A DNA stretch of 64,000 bases from positions 3,536,501 through 3,600,500 of the forward strand of contig OY987269.1 in NCBI GenBank assembly GCA_963920665.1, given 5' to 3'. Made by a program: the position numbers and the translations under genes. A model generated the notes under the pieces. The model made no database searches. It saw only the letters and a program-made list of their open reading frames with translations, and was not told where the DNA came from. This DNA is from Straminergon stramineum (Eukaryota; Streptophyta; Bryopsida; Hypnales; Calliergonaceae). Numbering within the stretch: the first letter of the stretch is position 1; each line of letters opens with the position of its first letter. Positions 10,651 to 23,554 of this stretch are shown here, piece after piece.

Positions 10651-11589
10651 CCCCTAAATGCCCAAGGTTATTTTTGAGCTTCTAGGAATTCACTCTACAT
10701 TGAACAAAAAGCCAACATTTTGATAAGTTCTATCAAATTTTTTAATTTGTAACAATACAAATTGAAACTAGACATGTAAGAGATCACCTAGGAAAAGAAA
10801 ACACAACAATATCACTTATGGATTGAAAGATTATAATGTTTGATCATGAGGGTGTTAAAACTACAAGAGTAATTTGAAGTCTTCCAATCTTCTTTTCACA
10901 TGTCAAAACAAAAAATTTGGTCACCAAAAGATTATGAGTTTATAGGTCAAAATATGCATATCCCCAATCAATTTACGACTTCTCAAAATCTACTCTACAA
11001 TTCTTTTAAATGAATTTCTAATTTGATTTTTTCTCCAAGATTTAGTGTATTTGAGACTAATTCCCTAGAGCCTCCAAGGCCTCAACACTATAGAAAGTCA
11101 AGATTGCAATTTTCACCCTTGCACAAAATCTTGAATAGAAAAATCATAATCAATTATTTTCAAAATCAGATTTTCAATGCTAAACTAGACTTCAAAAAGA
11201 ATTTTTCAAAAAATAGTAACTTGGTTAGGTTTTAATGTTTTATCTAATTTCAAAGTAGGGCTTTTCTTTCATTTTTTGTGAAGTGCCAAAGTGGTGATAT
11301 AAAGTATTATAGTAGTGCTCCAAATTTCAACATTCATCTACATATTGGATAGAAAATATCACATTAGCACATATCACATGTTTGTAATTTTCTTTTCATC
11401 CATAATTAGGTGATTTCATCCAAGACTTTTTTCTAATTCAAAGTTTTCTTGTGCAAAACTTTATAGTTTCTTACCTTTTTTTTAGCCATATTGTTTTTTT
11501 TGGTGCAATCTGGCACTAGAAAGCCAAGAAAACAGCTTTACTTCAAAGTATTGTTGACATCAAAATTTGGTGCCTTGGACATTTAGGGG
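10651..11589. mobile_element. TTAA-flanked MITE, family V (~940 bp, with insert)
   Basis: Flanked by TTAA at 10647-10650 and 11590-11593. The left end is CCCCTAAATGCCCAAGG and the right end CCTTGGACATTTAGGGG, a good inverted repeat. The interior to about 11250 matches the element split across 44495-44790 and 45435-45787 (shared GAGATCACCTAGGAAAAGAA-type segments). Bases ~11255-11530 are a copy of dispersed repeat R1 that the other family V copies lack, so it looks like an insertion inside this element. Non-coding. Confidence 0.75.
11255..11530. repeat. Dispersed repeat R1 (copy 2, uninterrupted)
   Basis: Matches 6745-6928 plus 7158-7275. It is uninterrupted where copy 1 carries a 229-bp MITE. 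It lies near the right end of a family V element. Confidence 0.65.
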
Positions 11590-11593
11590 TTAA

Positions 11594-13698
11594 AATCAAT
11601 TGAAGAGCAAATCAAAAGAGGCTAATCATTTTCAGAGTACAAACTCAATAGACTCTTAAAATTGAAATCAATGATGTGATTAATATTGGAATAAAAAGTT
11701 CAAATCTCATGCCAGAAAGAGTAACATGGACTTGAAAAAAATTGACCCAAAATTGACTCAAAATTGTGATTGGATTATGATAATTGAGTTATCCAAGGCT
11801 CATCTCTATTGGCAACCACAAGTTTAACTTTGCAATTTGTTATTTTCCATGCATAAGGTAAGGGGCTTTCTGCTTTCTACTTGTCCACTTATTATGATTC
11901 CAACTTTCCAAGGTGCTAGGATTGGATTACTTGAACCAAAGAAAATGTATTCTTGTTGATGTTCTTGTAACAATTACATTTTTCATGCATGACATTCATT
12001 GGTTCAATTAGAGCTATCTATAGGGGTATTGCAAGAAACACCGTGCGTTTTTTGTAGTGTTTTCCATGGTACTCCTTTTATTTTCAAGAGTACTTTATAA
12101 TTAGAAAAAAAAATGAAAAGAAATGGAAAAAATATGTTTAATGTATAAACCTTTAAGAAGAAGATACCTTAGGAAGGAAAAGTGCAGAAAATTTCTCTAA
12201 GTAGGAGAACTAGAAAAGTGAAGAATTTTCAAGAAAATAGGTACTTTGACATTTTAATTTTTAAAAAATAGTAAAAATAATATTCAAAGAAACTAAAAGT
12301 TGGCCACTTAGGAAGACTTCACGGTAAAGAGATTTCACCAAAAGAATGATCTTCAAACCATCTTCAATGTTCAGAAGTATGCCTGCAAGGATAGTGAGTT
12401 GCAATTTTGTGACCTTTACAATGAGAACAATTTTCAAATCAATTGTCAAGGTAGCAAGCCAATGAAATAATGAAATTCAATATGGACTAGGTTGTCCTAG
12501 TTGTTGCCAAAACAACCTAGTGTGACTCATGAAGTAGTTCGTATTAAATTCTATTTCAATTTGTTTTCATTTAGAAAATTATAGAAATTATAAATATAGT
12601 CCAAACTAAGGATTTTGCAAGGCTTTTATATTGAAGTAGATAGATGATTGTGTTCTAAAACATCAATTATTTTTAACCCTAGGGTGATAATATGTTAGTC
12701 ATTGAATTATGTACTAGCAAGTTAGCCTCTTCCCTTCAATTTAAGGATGGATATGTGGCATTACATCACCTTAGAAACCTTCTTCATCTAGTCATAGGAG
12801 AAATACAAAATGTTTGCTAATAGAATTTTTGGAGAATTTCATAGTCAATGTTTAGTGCTAATAGAATACATTACATATATTAGGATAGTCTACTTCAAAC
12901 TAGGAATGGAATTTGGATAGAAGAGGTCATTTGTCCAATTTCCATGTTGGATTCTCTTTAGAATGTCATGTTTTTTGACTTCTTTTTTGTGAGTGTCATG
13001 TTTGTAATTTTCCTATTGTTGATTCTACTAGGGGTAAATTAACAATTAATTCCCTAATTTTGACATCTACATGTTTTAGAGAGTAAGCTCCTAGGCATGA
13101 ATTACTTGCATAGACTTGAGATTCAATTGCATGAAACATATGCATGTGAATGTGGTGGAAACACATAGTAGCAATTGAATTGCAACCAAATGCCAAATTC
13201 TATTGCAAAAGTTCTTTTGTTGAATTTCATCCAAGTAAAAATAATCCAAGAGTTTAGATCAATTTTCTCATAGCTGTTGACATTCAATTTCCACCCAAAA
13301 GTGTATGAGGAGCCAAGAGTCTAAGTTAGGAAGTGAAAAATGTAATAAAATTCAAAATAAAATTCAAAATAGTTGTATAAGACAAGCAATTTATGAAATC
13401 AGCTACCAATTCTAAGAAAACTATCATAATATTGCAAGGAAACAACACATAGTTGCAATAAATATATAGCACAACCTCTTAAGATAAAATATGAAAAAAA
13501 ATTCAAATGTGCAATACAAATGTTCGATTCTATTTGCAAAAATTGATATCATTGTTCATTATTTGTAGAAAACATAACCACGAGCTACAAAATAACTTCA
13601 CGATGCAACTTCTAAGCATTTATGATGACTACCATCATGTGATGTGTAGCCACTATTTCTTTTATAAAAATTAACAATTCTTTGAGGCATACAAGAAA
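11594..13698. other. AT-rich intergenic, no gene seen
   Basis: Only short chance ORFs on either strand. No recognisable protein, RNA gene or clear terminal repeats. Confidence 0.55.
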
Positions 13699-14243
13699 TA
13701 AGGTAAACCAGCCCATGACAAGCAAACTGTCCAATGTGGACACCTAGAAAACCACCCATTTCAATCTTACATCAATCCATGACAGATTTTTGCTAATAAA
13801 TGGGATGAAGACTTCATTAGGTTTATTAGTGGCCAAAATCAATGCCTTGGGTGATGTTGATGGAGTTATTAGTGATTGTTTTAGGACCTTCTACCTTTCT
13901 AGTATAAATTCATTTCAAGAGCTAAATTTTTCATTCTTTTATATCATGGCCATGTTAAAAAATATTGTGACCATCTTAGGAAATTTTGAGACTGCTTCAG
14001 GTGATCAGATGACCATTATGGGTACACTCTAGTGATTTTGGGGTAGTCTATAGTCAGTTTTGAGCCAATTGGGCAGCACACTTCAAATAATCATAACAAA
14101 TTGATAATTTTTCACAAAAATAAAATTTCAATTGCTCTCTGCATTCCTCATGTTTATCTTTACATGAAAATTTTTTAAATTTTTTTCAAAACTGTGAACA
14201 TGGCAAACCAGCCATTCTGCCCATCATAGGCTGGTTTACCTTA
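13699..14243. mobile_element. TA-flanked MITE, family TA copy 2 (~545 bp, inverted)
   Basis: Left terminus TA + AGGTAAACCAGCCCATGACA, right terminus ending GGCTGGTTTACCT + TA, near-perfect inverted repeats. The interior corresponds to the reverse complement of copies 1 and 3: the 'TTTTGAGACTGCTTCAGG' segment lies right of centre here and left of centre, reversed, in the others. Confidence 0.75.
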
Positions 14244-14417
14244 ACATCCTAAAAGAAAACACTGGTTATGTCGACATGTGCCCCATAATAAGTTATTGGC
14301 TCAATCAAAATTTCTATAGAAAAAAGGACAAAATTCATGAGTGTAATAATGTATGGAGTAATAAAGTATGAGAATCAATTTAAAGAAGGTTCTAGAGAGT
14401 GACATGAATACATGGTA

Positions 14418-15005
14418 TAAGGTAAACCTACCTATGACAGGCAGAATGAGTGGTTTGAACTGTTGCCATTAGGAAAATGATTCAAAATTTTTTTCCATAC
14501 ATAGAAATATGTGAGAATTGAAGGAAGCAGTTGAAATTTTATTTTTTCAACAAAGTAAAAAAAATTTATGAATTTTTGAAGTGTACAGCCCAATTCGCCC
14601 AACACAGTCTGTAGACTAACCCAAATCAGCAAAAAGGGTTTTATAATGGTCATCTTACCACCTAAAGCAGTCACAACATTTTCTAACATGGCTACAATAT
14701 TTTCTAACATGGCTACAACATTTTCTAACACGGCTACAACATTTCCAAACATGGCCATGACATGAAGGAATAAAAAAATAATTTTTTATGATCAATCTAC
14801 ACTTGAATGGTCTAAGTGCCCTATGACAATCACTAATAACTTCATGACAATCTCCCAAGACAAGATTATGGCCACAAATCAGTCTAGTGTAATTCTAATC
14901 TCATTTATCAGAAAAAATCTGCCATGGGTTGGTGTAAGACTCTAATGGGTGGTTTTCTAGATGACTGCATTGGGCCGTTTGCCTGTCATGGGCTGGTTTA
15001 CCTTA
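14418..15005. mobile_element. TA-flanked MITE, family TA copy 3 (~588 bp)
   Basis: Left TA + AGGTAAACCTACCTATGACA, right GGGCTGGTTTACCT + TA. About 40 bp longer than the other two copies because an internal 21-bp repeat has expanded to four units at 14673-14756. Only about 170 bp separate it from copy 2. Confidence 0.75.
14673..14756. repeat. 21-bp tandem repeat, four units
   Basis: Four consecutive units of ACAACATTTTCTAACATGGC plus T, with few substitutions; TA copy 1 has only about two at the same place. Because 21 is a multiple of three, the minus strand reads as a seven-residue repeat (LENVVAM), but nothing else suggests a gene. Confidence 0.75.
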
Positions 15006-15751
15006 CCGGCACTCCGGCAGTGAAGAAACATGAAGGATTGACTTGGGAGAAGCAGCAAAATGAGATTATTTTAAAATGCATTCAACTAACTTTAGTAAGA
15101 ATCAGATGGACTGCTGGGCTGTACTAAGTAAATACGGAGTATGTGTTCCGAAGGTCAACTCCACATACAAATCTTAGGAAACTCGTATTGCGCACAGATA
15201 TCAGTAGAGCTGGGTTTTGCACCAGGGTAACAAATAAACGTAGTTACCCCAGGAAGGCAATTTAAAATCGACACCTTCAACTCAATGCGTTTTCCAAACC
15301 AACATACGTCAAATCATTGCGAGGAAACCAGAAACCAAATCATTGAGTCTGAAGCAACCTTAGGCAATGCCAGGCACTCGAAAAAAGTTCTCATCAAAAG
15401 AGGACAGTTTACAGTCAACGAAAGATTTGAGTTGGGCTACTGATCAAAATGTACACCTCAACAGAATGATCAATGCACTCCTGCAGGCTCATCGAAGAGA
15501 CATCACAAATAGCCTGGACTGCTGAATTGCAACAGTCCCTACACAAGTTTCTGAAAAAATACGACAGGCTTCCTGGGACATCGCTTCGTAGCAACGGACC
15601 CATGGAAACAATCTAGAAACCCAACAAGGTAGTCAACCCACTATCTTACAGCTTTTCATCGATCCCCACTATCTACATCAACAACTCTCATCATTGATAC
15701 CCGAAAAGGGACTTTAGAACACCGAAAGAAGACACCAAACTTCAGTGCAGA
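15006..15751 (-). other. 3' flank/untranslated region of BAH-PHD copy 1
   Basis: From about 15355 to 15751 this is essentially identical to 26125-26520 beside copy 2, and a decayed version occurs at 33715-34205. It contains a 62-codon minus-strand ORF (15415-15603) identical in both copies; an in-frame stop lies just upstream of its ATG, and I regard it as part of the 3' untranslated region unless shown otherwise. The stretch 15240-15350 is shared only with the decayed third fragment. Confidence 0.55.
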
Positions 15752-18016
15752 TCACCTCCTCTGCCGCTTGGCCTCCGGCTGCAACAAGGAAATACCGAGA
15801 CATGCAACACAACATGAGCCCAGTATTTAGAAAAGTACTTCTAAAACGAGCACCTGAGTTGATCATCTTCATCTCTGCATCCGATTTGCTCCAAACAGCA
15901 ATAATTACATCAAGCAAGCCATGTCCTCTGCGAATGTAATGGCATTACTGTCCAGAAAAGAAACAGAAACAACCCCAACAACAGAACATGGTGTAAATAC
16001 AGCGTACCTTGGCATCGGGAGTCCTGTAGGACGGCCCATTGCTCTTCTTCACGCTTTCAGGAGTACAGGAAGGACAAATGTAACTATCCAAGTGTTCAAC
16101 CTGCTCGGCGCTCAAGCCCACGCAATGGGGATGAAACCTACACATCCAGGCAACAGCCCAAGAGGTCAAAGAGATAACGAAATACCTCTCTAGTACTGCA
16201 GAACAGAAACGTGAAGGCGCCAAGATCCACATTCTCAATGAAGAATGTAAACTCTTCGATGCTGACTCACTATTTGAAAGAAGCTCCAAAGCATGCCACA
16301 TTGGAAAATCCACTAAGAAGAGTGGTCCTCCTAAAATGCTCTAGTACTCACTAACAGAGCATGTAATGTAATGTAATGTTGCTGGGAAGGGTCCTCACCA
16401 ATCTTTGCAGCTCCCACATTCAAGCATCACATGATCAGGATTGTATGGCATCTCACACTTGCAATACCTAAAACAAGCACATTCAAAATCAATTCAATTA
16501 GGAAACCAAAATCGCAAAGAAGCTGCAATGCGAAATTTCAACAAGTCATGAGTAAGAGAAACTGCATAAGGCTCCATACCTGGCCACAAACCTTTACGAA
16601 CCCATTCAGATCCAAATGGACAAAAGTCGCTGCTTACGTCTCCGTACGAAACAAATCTTACACGAAGCTTACACAAAATTGCAAATAAAAAATCTTGCCC
16701 TAAACTAAGGATTAAACAATTAAATAATGCTTGAAAGACACCAGACGCTGAAGTCGGATTCAAAGAACAGCGGAGACTTACACGGCAACGCGGTCGGGAG
16801 TGAAACCGCCAGTGGTCGCCTTGTACTCAAACCGACAGAAGTAGTCATCAGCGCCCACGGACTCCAGCTTAGTGTACGCCTTGAAGGCATGAACGGTGCA
16901 CTTGCCTTCGATGGTGTCCGCACTCTGGACGTCGAAGTGATCGGACAGAAACACCTCCTTCTGCCCATGAAACTGCTTGCGACCACTCATGGATTCCTCG
17001 GGACGGTAATACCAACGCACACGCACTTTGACATTGCCACGGCTATCTCCCTCGATTCTCTCCACCCTGGCGATGTAAGGAGGATTGTCCGGATCCTCGC
17101 TCCGCATCAGCACAGTGTCTCCAACTGCCAACAATCCAATTGTCAGGCATCATCAATCTGATACTAGCAAGATCTGATACTAGGATGGGAGCCCGCTGGA
17201 ATGACAGGAGTTCAAGTTCGCAGTCCAAAAGTGATAGGATGAAAGTTGATCACGTAGCCACACCTCACAGCGACACTTTCAAAGTGCTGTGCATAATCAC
17301 TGTTATTGAAATGGAATACAGAATTATATGTTCTGGTGAGCAACCCAATGAGGAGTCCGTGCCCCAAGGGAGGCATCATTTGAATAACATATGCAACAGA
17401 TATTAGGGTTCAAAGGTTCATTCGTAGATGACCTAAAATTCAACAAGTTTAAAATCAATATGCACTCATTGTGCTAGAGTTTAGGGTGCCACATTTGGGT
17501 ATTTGTCTTCATTGGAAACCTGAACTGTAAGGTGGGTTTTCCTCCGTGTGAATTCTCATTGTCTTTCGAAGTCACTCTTATTCGGGCTAAATATTGCCAC
17601 GTTTCAACAAAAATATCAAAAACATTATGCAAAATTTGGTAGAATTAGAAAACTCAAGGAACTTTCTGGAGCCTCAAGTTGAGTAAAAGTCAATAATCAG
17701 TAATTCAGTACCGTACATTCCCAGCATCGAATCGTATTGTATGCAAATAATAAAATTATTTTAATTGTGATAACATGTTCTTGAAAATAGGGACAAGACG
17801 CTCAAAAACCTTGGCCACTCTAATAATAATAAAAAACATTCAGCAGCTGAAAGACTTCCCTACCTCACGTATCCGCCATTGCTAGCGAACGGGAGCTACA
17901 CAGTAGAGAAAAACAGAGTGCAAGAGTTTCAAAAACCACGTACCTTTCACAATCTTGCGAGTTCCCTTGATAACACACGAATCCAGCGTCTTCTTCCCAT
18001 TCTTCGGCTTCGCCAT
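15752..18016 (-). CDS. EBS: BAH-PHD histone reader of EBS/SHL type, copy 1
   Basis: Five exons on the minus strand: 17944-18016, 16782-17124, 16399-16467, 16008-16137 and 15752-15778; all borders are GT..AG and phases agree, giving ~213 residues. Plant EBS and SHL are of similar size (about 230). Exon 1 gives a basic start ([13 protein letters not shown]). Exon 2 is the whole BAH domain ([46 protein letters not shown]). Exons 3-4 form a C4HC3 PHD finger: [35 protein letters not shown]. Exon 5 encodes only a basic tail, PEAKRQRR, probably nuclear-localising. In this family the BAH domain binds H3K27me3 and the PHD finger H3K4me3, repressing flowering and developmental genes. The short basic tail makes SHL an equal alternative name. 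Copy 2 at 26521-29003 differs at one residue. Confidence 0.92.
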
Positions 18017-18060
18017 GACGACACTCGCTCCGAATACATAAACCGATCCCCCCACTTGCC

Positions 18061-18076
18061 AAAACCCTAACCCTAA
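18061..18076 (-). promoter_or_regulatory. Double telo-box in the BAH-PHD copy 1 leader
   Basis: AAAACCCTAACCCTAA lies about 45 bp upstream of the start codon at 18016. Telo-boxes are common in plant leaders and can recruit Polycomb complexes. In copy 2 the matching site (29075-29085) keeps only CCAAACCCTAACTCC, so one unit is broken. Confidence 0.5.
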
Positions 18077-18808
18077 TTTTGCACCGTGATCCCAATAAAC
18101 GATCTCATTCTCATTCTGGTCGCCACTCGCCCCATCTCCTCACACGGAGCCACTCCATCGCACAACGCAGAGAATTCCACCCGTTACACCTCCCATTGCC
18201 CCTCAACGCAACCCGGAATTCCACAACATCGCAAACCAAGCCTCACCACCGTCACAAAACCTCCACAAAACCCGTCAAAACGATCCCCAAAGTAAGGAGC
18301 AATCCTCGATTCTCCAATCAAACACACAACAATCATGCTAACGCTACGAAAACTCCATAACCACAGAGCTCCCAAGCTCCAATCCCGATGCAGGAATTCA
18401 ACCGAGAAGGTGAATTGCGCCTATCAAAAGGCTCGCAATTCTCGCGGTTAGCGCGCTCTCAATCCACTGTGAGCTCGAAGTGGCAATCGCGCAGTGTTGA
18501 TAGTGAAGGAGAATGGCAATTTGCGGGGGGGCACTGTGTTGCTGGAGATGTGCCGACTGGCTATGGCCGACTGTGCATGGTATTGTCCGCAACATGGCCG
18601 GAGGCTCCCTCCTCCAAAAAAACTCCATAAGTACTGGCACGTACCGTAATTCGTTACGTTGTACGTATAAAAATCAGGTTAGGATGGACGCTGATCTATC
18701 GTATTAGTTTGTATTATACTAATCAATCGAAGTCATACTATTTAAACTTAGTGCAGGCCTGCAGGGTTATGATGGGTTGGTAATTATATTAATTTTGCAC
18801 CGTCACTA

Positions 18809-19039
18809 TTAACCCTTGAATGCCGGACTGGTGACTGTGAAAATCAACCATTTTGGAACCGTGTGACATCATCTACTTTTGAAAAAATAAAAAATACTCA
18901 TTGGGAGTCAAACTCCTATAGAAAATCTCCCCTTCCCACCCCTAATTCCAAGGATGAATAGTTGCACTTTTGTCCTACACAGGAGGATTCTTTGTCATTC
19001 ATCAAACAAAAAACTTCCATTGAGTCGTTTAAGGATTAA
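18809..19039. mobile_element. TTAA-flanked MITE, family I copy 1 (231 bp)
   Basis: Begins TTAACCCTTGAATGCCGGAC and ends GTCGTTTAAGGATTAA. The interior marks the family: GTGACATCATCTACTTT, a small A-rich tract, GGATGAATAGTTGCACTTTTG, GATTCTTTGTCATTCAT. Five more copies occur in the window. Confidence 0.8.
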
Positions 19040-22000
19040 GAGCTTGTTTACACTAAAAAACTTGGGGTTGGAGCTGATAGAAAATGGAGTGTTTTGATTG
19101 GAAGATAGCTATGATGGCAACCCAAAGTTCCAATCAAAACAATCTGTTTGTTTGGGCTCCAATCTAAAGTTTTTGGGTATTAACAAGCCCTAAGATAAAT
19201 TAGCATTGTTAAAAATTGAAACACATATGTATATATTTGATGATGATATGAAAAGATGGTATATGTGAAGTTTAAACTTATTTGTAAGAGAATGTAGAAG
19301 CAAATAAATGAAGCTTTCCTTACGAACTACTGTACTAATTCTATGGACTTCTAGTATTCAATAGAGATTTGAAGTTTATTTTCATTAGAAGAATTTAGTA
19401 CTTCCTTGAGTACTCCCTTCATTCCAAAATAAGTGTCCACTTTGGAGCTCATGTTTTTTAACCCCTAAATGTATTTGACTATGTTTTCACCCAAAATGTT
19501 CTATTGAAACTACCATTTCTAGTACAAGCATCAAATTTTAGAAAAAGTAAATTTTTTAACAAATGTAATTGTAGGATCTTGTAGTACGCTTCTTCGAGAA
19601 GATGTGAAAAAAAGTTCAGAAATGTCCACCTTGTAGATTGCAAGATGTTAGCATTTGAAATGACAAAAAGACTTTTTTTGGCCTTGCGAAAACCTGGATA
19701 GCTGCACTTCACAAGGTTACATTGGCATGAAAAAATGTCCAAAATGGTGGTGCTTCTTTGGATTCATATTTCAAGGCAAGTTGGCTACATGCTTTAAAAA
19801 ATTCAAATCATTTGGAATTGAACAATATATAGGAAAAAAAATAGTAAGTAGAAAGAAGTAGAGAATGATTCAAATACAAAATTGTTAAGAATTTAGTTAC
19901 GGAATTGAAAAATGCCAATCCCAATAGTTGTAATTTCGTAATAAACAATCTACATCCTATAATTTTATTTATTTATTTTAAATATTGAAAATTGAGTTAA
20001 ATAAAGGACTTTACAGTTTATTTTAGAGCAAAGATTCCATAACTACCCGCAAATTGAAACTCCTCGTAACTTTCATCTCATTGATCAAAATGGAATGATT
20101 CAAAGTTTTCTATGTGTATATAAATCTACAAACCAATTTCAATTTTGTTTTTGAAAAAGTGATTTTTAAAGATTTTTTGAGCTACCCAGGCTACCCGCCA
20201 AGCATTGAAAATGACATATCATGCAACAACCTTTAACTATGTAGTCAAAAGTTATGAAAATTGTAGTGCCTTGAAGCTACTCCTCCGGTACATGTTGTGT
20301 TAAAATTTCAAAGAAAAATAAAATAAAAACTCCATTTGTAGTGAGCTATCCAAAATTGCTATATTGCCAAAGAACATAGTTTGGGTGTTTCAGTGATGAG
20401 ATTATTTTGAGTAGGTCATGCAAAGATTTTCTTATGTCCAATTTTAGATAGGTTGCATTGACCACATGAAATTTTCTCTTTCGATTATATAGTAGTGATA
20501 TACAATTTGAAATCCTTTTGAATTATATTCTTCACAATATAATCAATGAAATTGGTATCAAAAGTTTTCAGCAAAATTGCACACACTGAAATTTAGACAA
20601 AGGCAATAATTTACAAGTTAATTGGCTTTCTAAAATATTAATACAGCTAATATAGTCTATAAAATCATGTTTTAGATGTGCTCAAATTTTTGTCTCCAAA
20701 TTCTAAAGTACAAATATTCTTAGTTCAAAATTCATTTTTTACTCTCATCAACATATATAATCCTAGTTGATGAATTTGAATTCCAAGTTTTAGCTCTAAA
20801 TTTTCTTTGATTCTAAACCCTAACCTCTCAAGGCATTTTTTTCATCAAAAAACACTCAAGACTATCATTTCTATTGCAAAGTGCAAAAGACTTCAGGATT
20901 TGATTTTTTGCATATTTAATTGTAGGATTTTGCACTAGACTAATACAAGAATGTGTGGAAGAGATTTTAAAAACTTTGACCAAGTGGATTCAAGATATTT
21001 GCATCTAAAGTGAAAAAATGTAGATTATATTGCACGTTATCTAACTAGATTTTTAAGGCTTTGAATCTTCTTAGCTTAAAAATTTTGCACTAAATTTTTT
21101 TGAATTTTGAATTTTTTATATTGAAGAATTGAGTTGAGATTCTAGTAAAAAAATTTTAAAAAAATGCACCTAATTTCAATGTTTAAAAAATTGTTAACTA
21201 GAAGTAGGTATGAGATTGAAGGAAAAACTAAATTGTTAATAGCTCTAACTAAATATGGAATTGAAAATCGCTAATTTGAGTTGTGAGATTGTTCTAAAAA
21301 TCTAACTAAACCTTATTGAATTTTCTTTCTTGGAAAATTGTGAAAATTATATTCAAAAATGAATTCTACAAGTTATTTCTCAAGAAATGCTTAGATTGCC
21401 AAATATCAATATTGTCTATAACTTTCTCATCACAAAAACAAATACAACTAATCAAATCTTTCAATGCAAACAAAAATACTTTCTATAAGAACCAAAATTT
21501 AAAAATTTTAATTTTGACTTTCTATGGAATTTTTGTGCTGCCCAACAAACTTTCTTTTTGGACTTAGGGTGGCATAACTTTAGCTCTTGGGTATCAATTG
21601 AAATGAAAATTATATCCGCAAAAAGATAATCTGTATTCTTATCTTCCAAAAAAGTTTCAAAAAATCACACCAAAAATTGAGATTGTAGGAGCCTATCCAA
21701 AATCCATAATTTTCTCCCCCAAGGGACAATGGAAGTTTAAAGGTAAACATCTCTATTATGGTAAAGTGCATACCTAATCAGAGGATGTTTACAAATGGTA
21801 TGATAATTTTGTAAGATATTTAAAAACTAATAAAGGTGCAAAGTAGTCATATGTACTGTAAATATACATTTGTGATCATTTAGAAGTCCAAGGAAAAAGT
21901 TATGGCCTAAAACCATTATATTAGAGACCAAGTGTAGAAAATATTCCTTACAATCAACCAAACAATCATCCAATTGAGCTATAATGTTGTTTTTAAGAAA

Positions 22001-23554
22001 TCATTTTAAGTTAACAATGTTTCATCCAACCTTCTATAGGACTTTGAAACACTTAAATCTTAAATGTCTAAAGTACCATATTTTGGTGTCAATTGAATTT
22101 TGAATCTCAATAAAAAAATTTGAAGTGTTATTCTTGGTATCTTTTTTTTGTTAAAAATGCATCATATATGGGCATTGATTTTTTTTGTTGATATGGATGT
22201 TGTGAGTGTCAAATATTAACACTGATGTAGGTGTTTTTCGCATTTTTGTCGTTGCCTTCAAAGTCACTTGGTGGTTGTGCCAAATGTTACAAAGCACCTA
22301 GCATAGTCCCATTGACTTACGATATCCACCATGAGTCCAAACTCCAAAGCTATTAGGTTGTGGCACAAGTTTTGTAGCGTGGGAAAAGCCTAGGGAACAA
22401 AACCCAAGGAATCCCTAGTGGTGGTTCTTTCGTTTAGGGAAAAGTCAAATAGTCTATCGTATTGTATCTAAGGTCACATTTATTGTAGGAAATCACTCAA
22501 TTTTGATAATGAAATATAAAACTTAATTTTATGAATTATTTTTAGGGAATGTGTAGAAGTTTCTCTAGCCTATCCTAATATCAGTCCAATTCCCATAGAT
22601 GCAAACTAATGACCTACTGTCCTAGTCCTATACTATAATTCTAATGTCAATTTGCCAAGGGTATGTCAAATAAGTAAGGCTCCTGTTCTATTGACCTAAT
22701 CAAGCCCACAAACTTTGCACATATTCCTTAATTACCTTTCCAATTTAATATATTGTCAATTAGCCCAATATGCAAAACATACAAAGGTAAAGATTCATTA
22801 TATTAAGTTATGTTTTAGTCAAATGGACATGTGTCATGTTAGCTTCCTCATTATAATTCCCAATAGTAAGTCAATTAATCCAAGGCCCACATACTTGCAT
22901 TTACAACTTCACAATTGGCTATTTGGTCAAATGGTCTCACTAAAATACTACAACATCCTATCAATCTACCATGAATTGTCAATTTTGTTTAAACTTCCAC
23001 ATACTATCACATCAAAAGATATACAAAGATTCTACAACAAAAGATCTTGTTCTTTATTCCTTCTGCATCAAAATCTCATCACACAATGTTAATTAACTAT
23101 TTTAATACCACTTGAATTGCAAGACAATTTGACTATACTCTAATTCCATAGCAAAGCCATCTAAGCCATCAACTTAATAATTTTAATTCTTTTATTATAA
23201 AATAATGGACTTCTTCATTGATTATAACCAAAATTATTGTATTGGTTATTTATTATTTTTATACTCATTTAATTTTACTATTATACAAATTAATTATAAT
23301 GAAATCACTAACTGAACTCTAGACTATTAGACAAATTCAAATAATAACTCATTAACAAGATAGACCAGTTATGCAATTAATGGTCACTTACTGTCTATTT
23401 GTCTTTTGATTTCTCTCTTCAGCCTGAACTCCAACGCTAGTCCTCCAATCACGGGTTTGCCATCAGCACTTTTATTCTCCATCAATTTGACATCCGCTTC
23501 TTCTCAATAGCAAGACTTAAAGAATCAGGTTTTGGCTAATTGACCCACTAATAC

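Larger units (their letters stand above)
15355..18745. repeat. Duplicated block, copy 1
   Basis: Aligns with 26125-29805 in the same orientation. The 3' ~450 bp and exon 2 are nearly identical; intron 1 and the upstream region have diverged and differ in length (intron 1 is 819 nt here, 994 nt in copy 2). The block includes the whole gene and about 700 bp upstream. Confidence 0.85.

Noticed and set aside
19458..19475. TTAA + CCCCTAAATG at 19458 as a full MITE
   Set aside because: No matching right end within several kb; only a lone terminus can be supported.
22715..23092. 125-codon ORF on plus
   Set aside because: Composition follows the AT-rich DNA, no motif and no neighbouring exon; probably chance.
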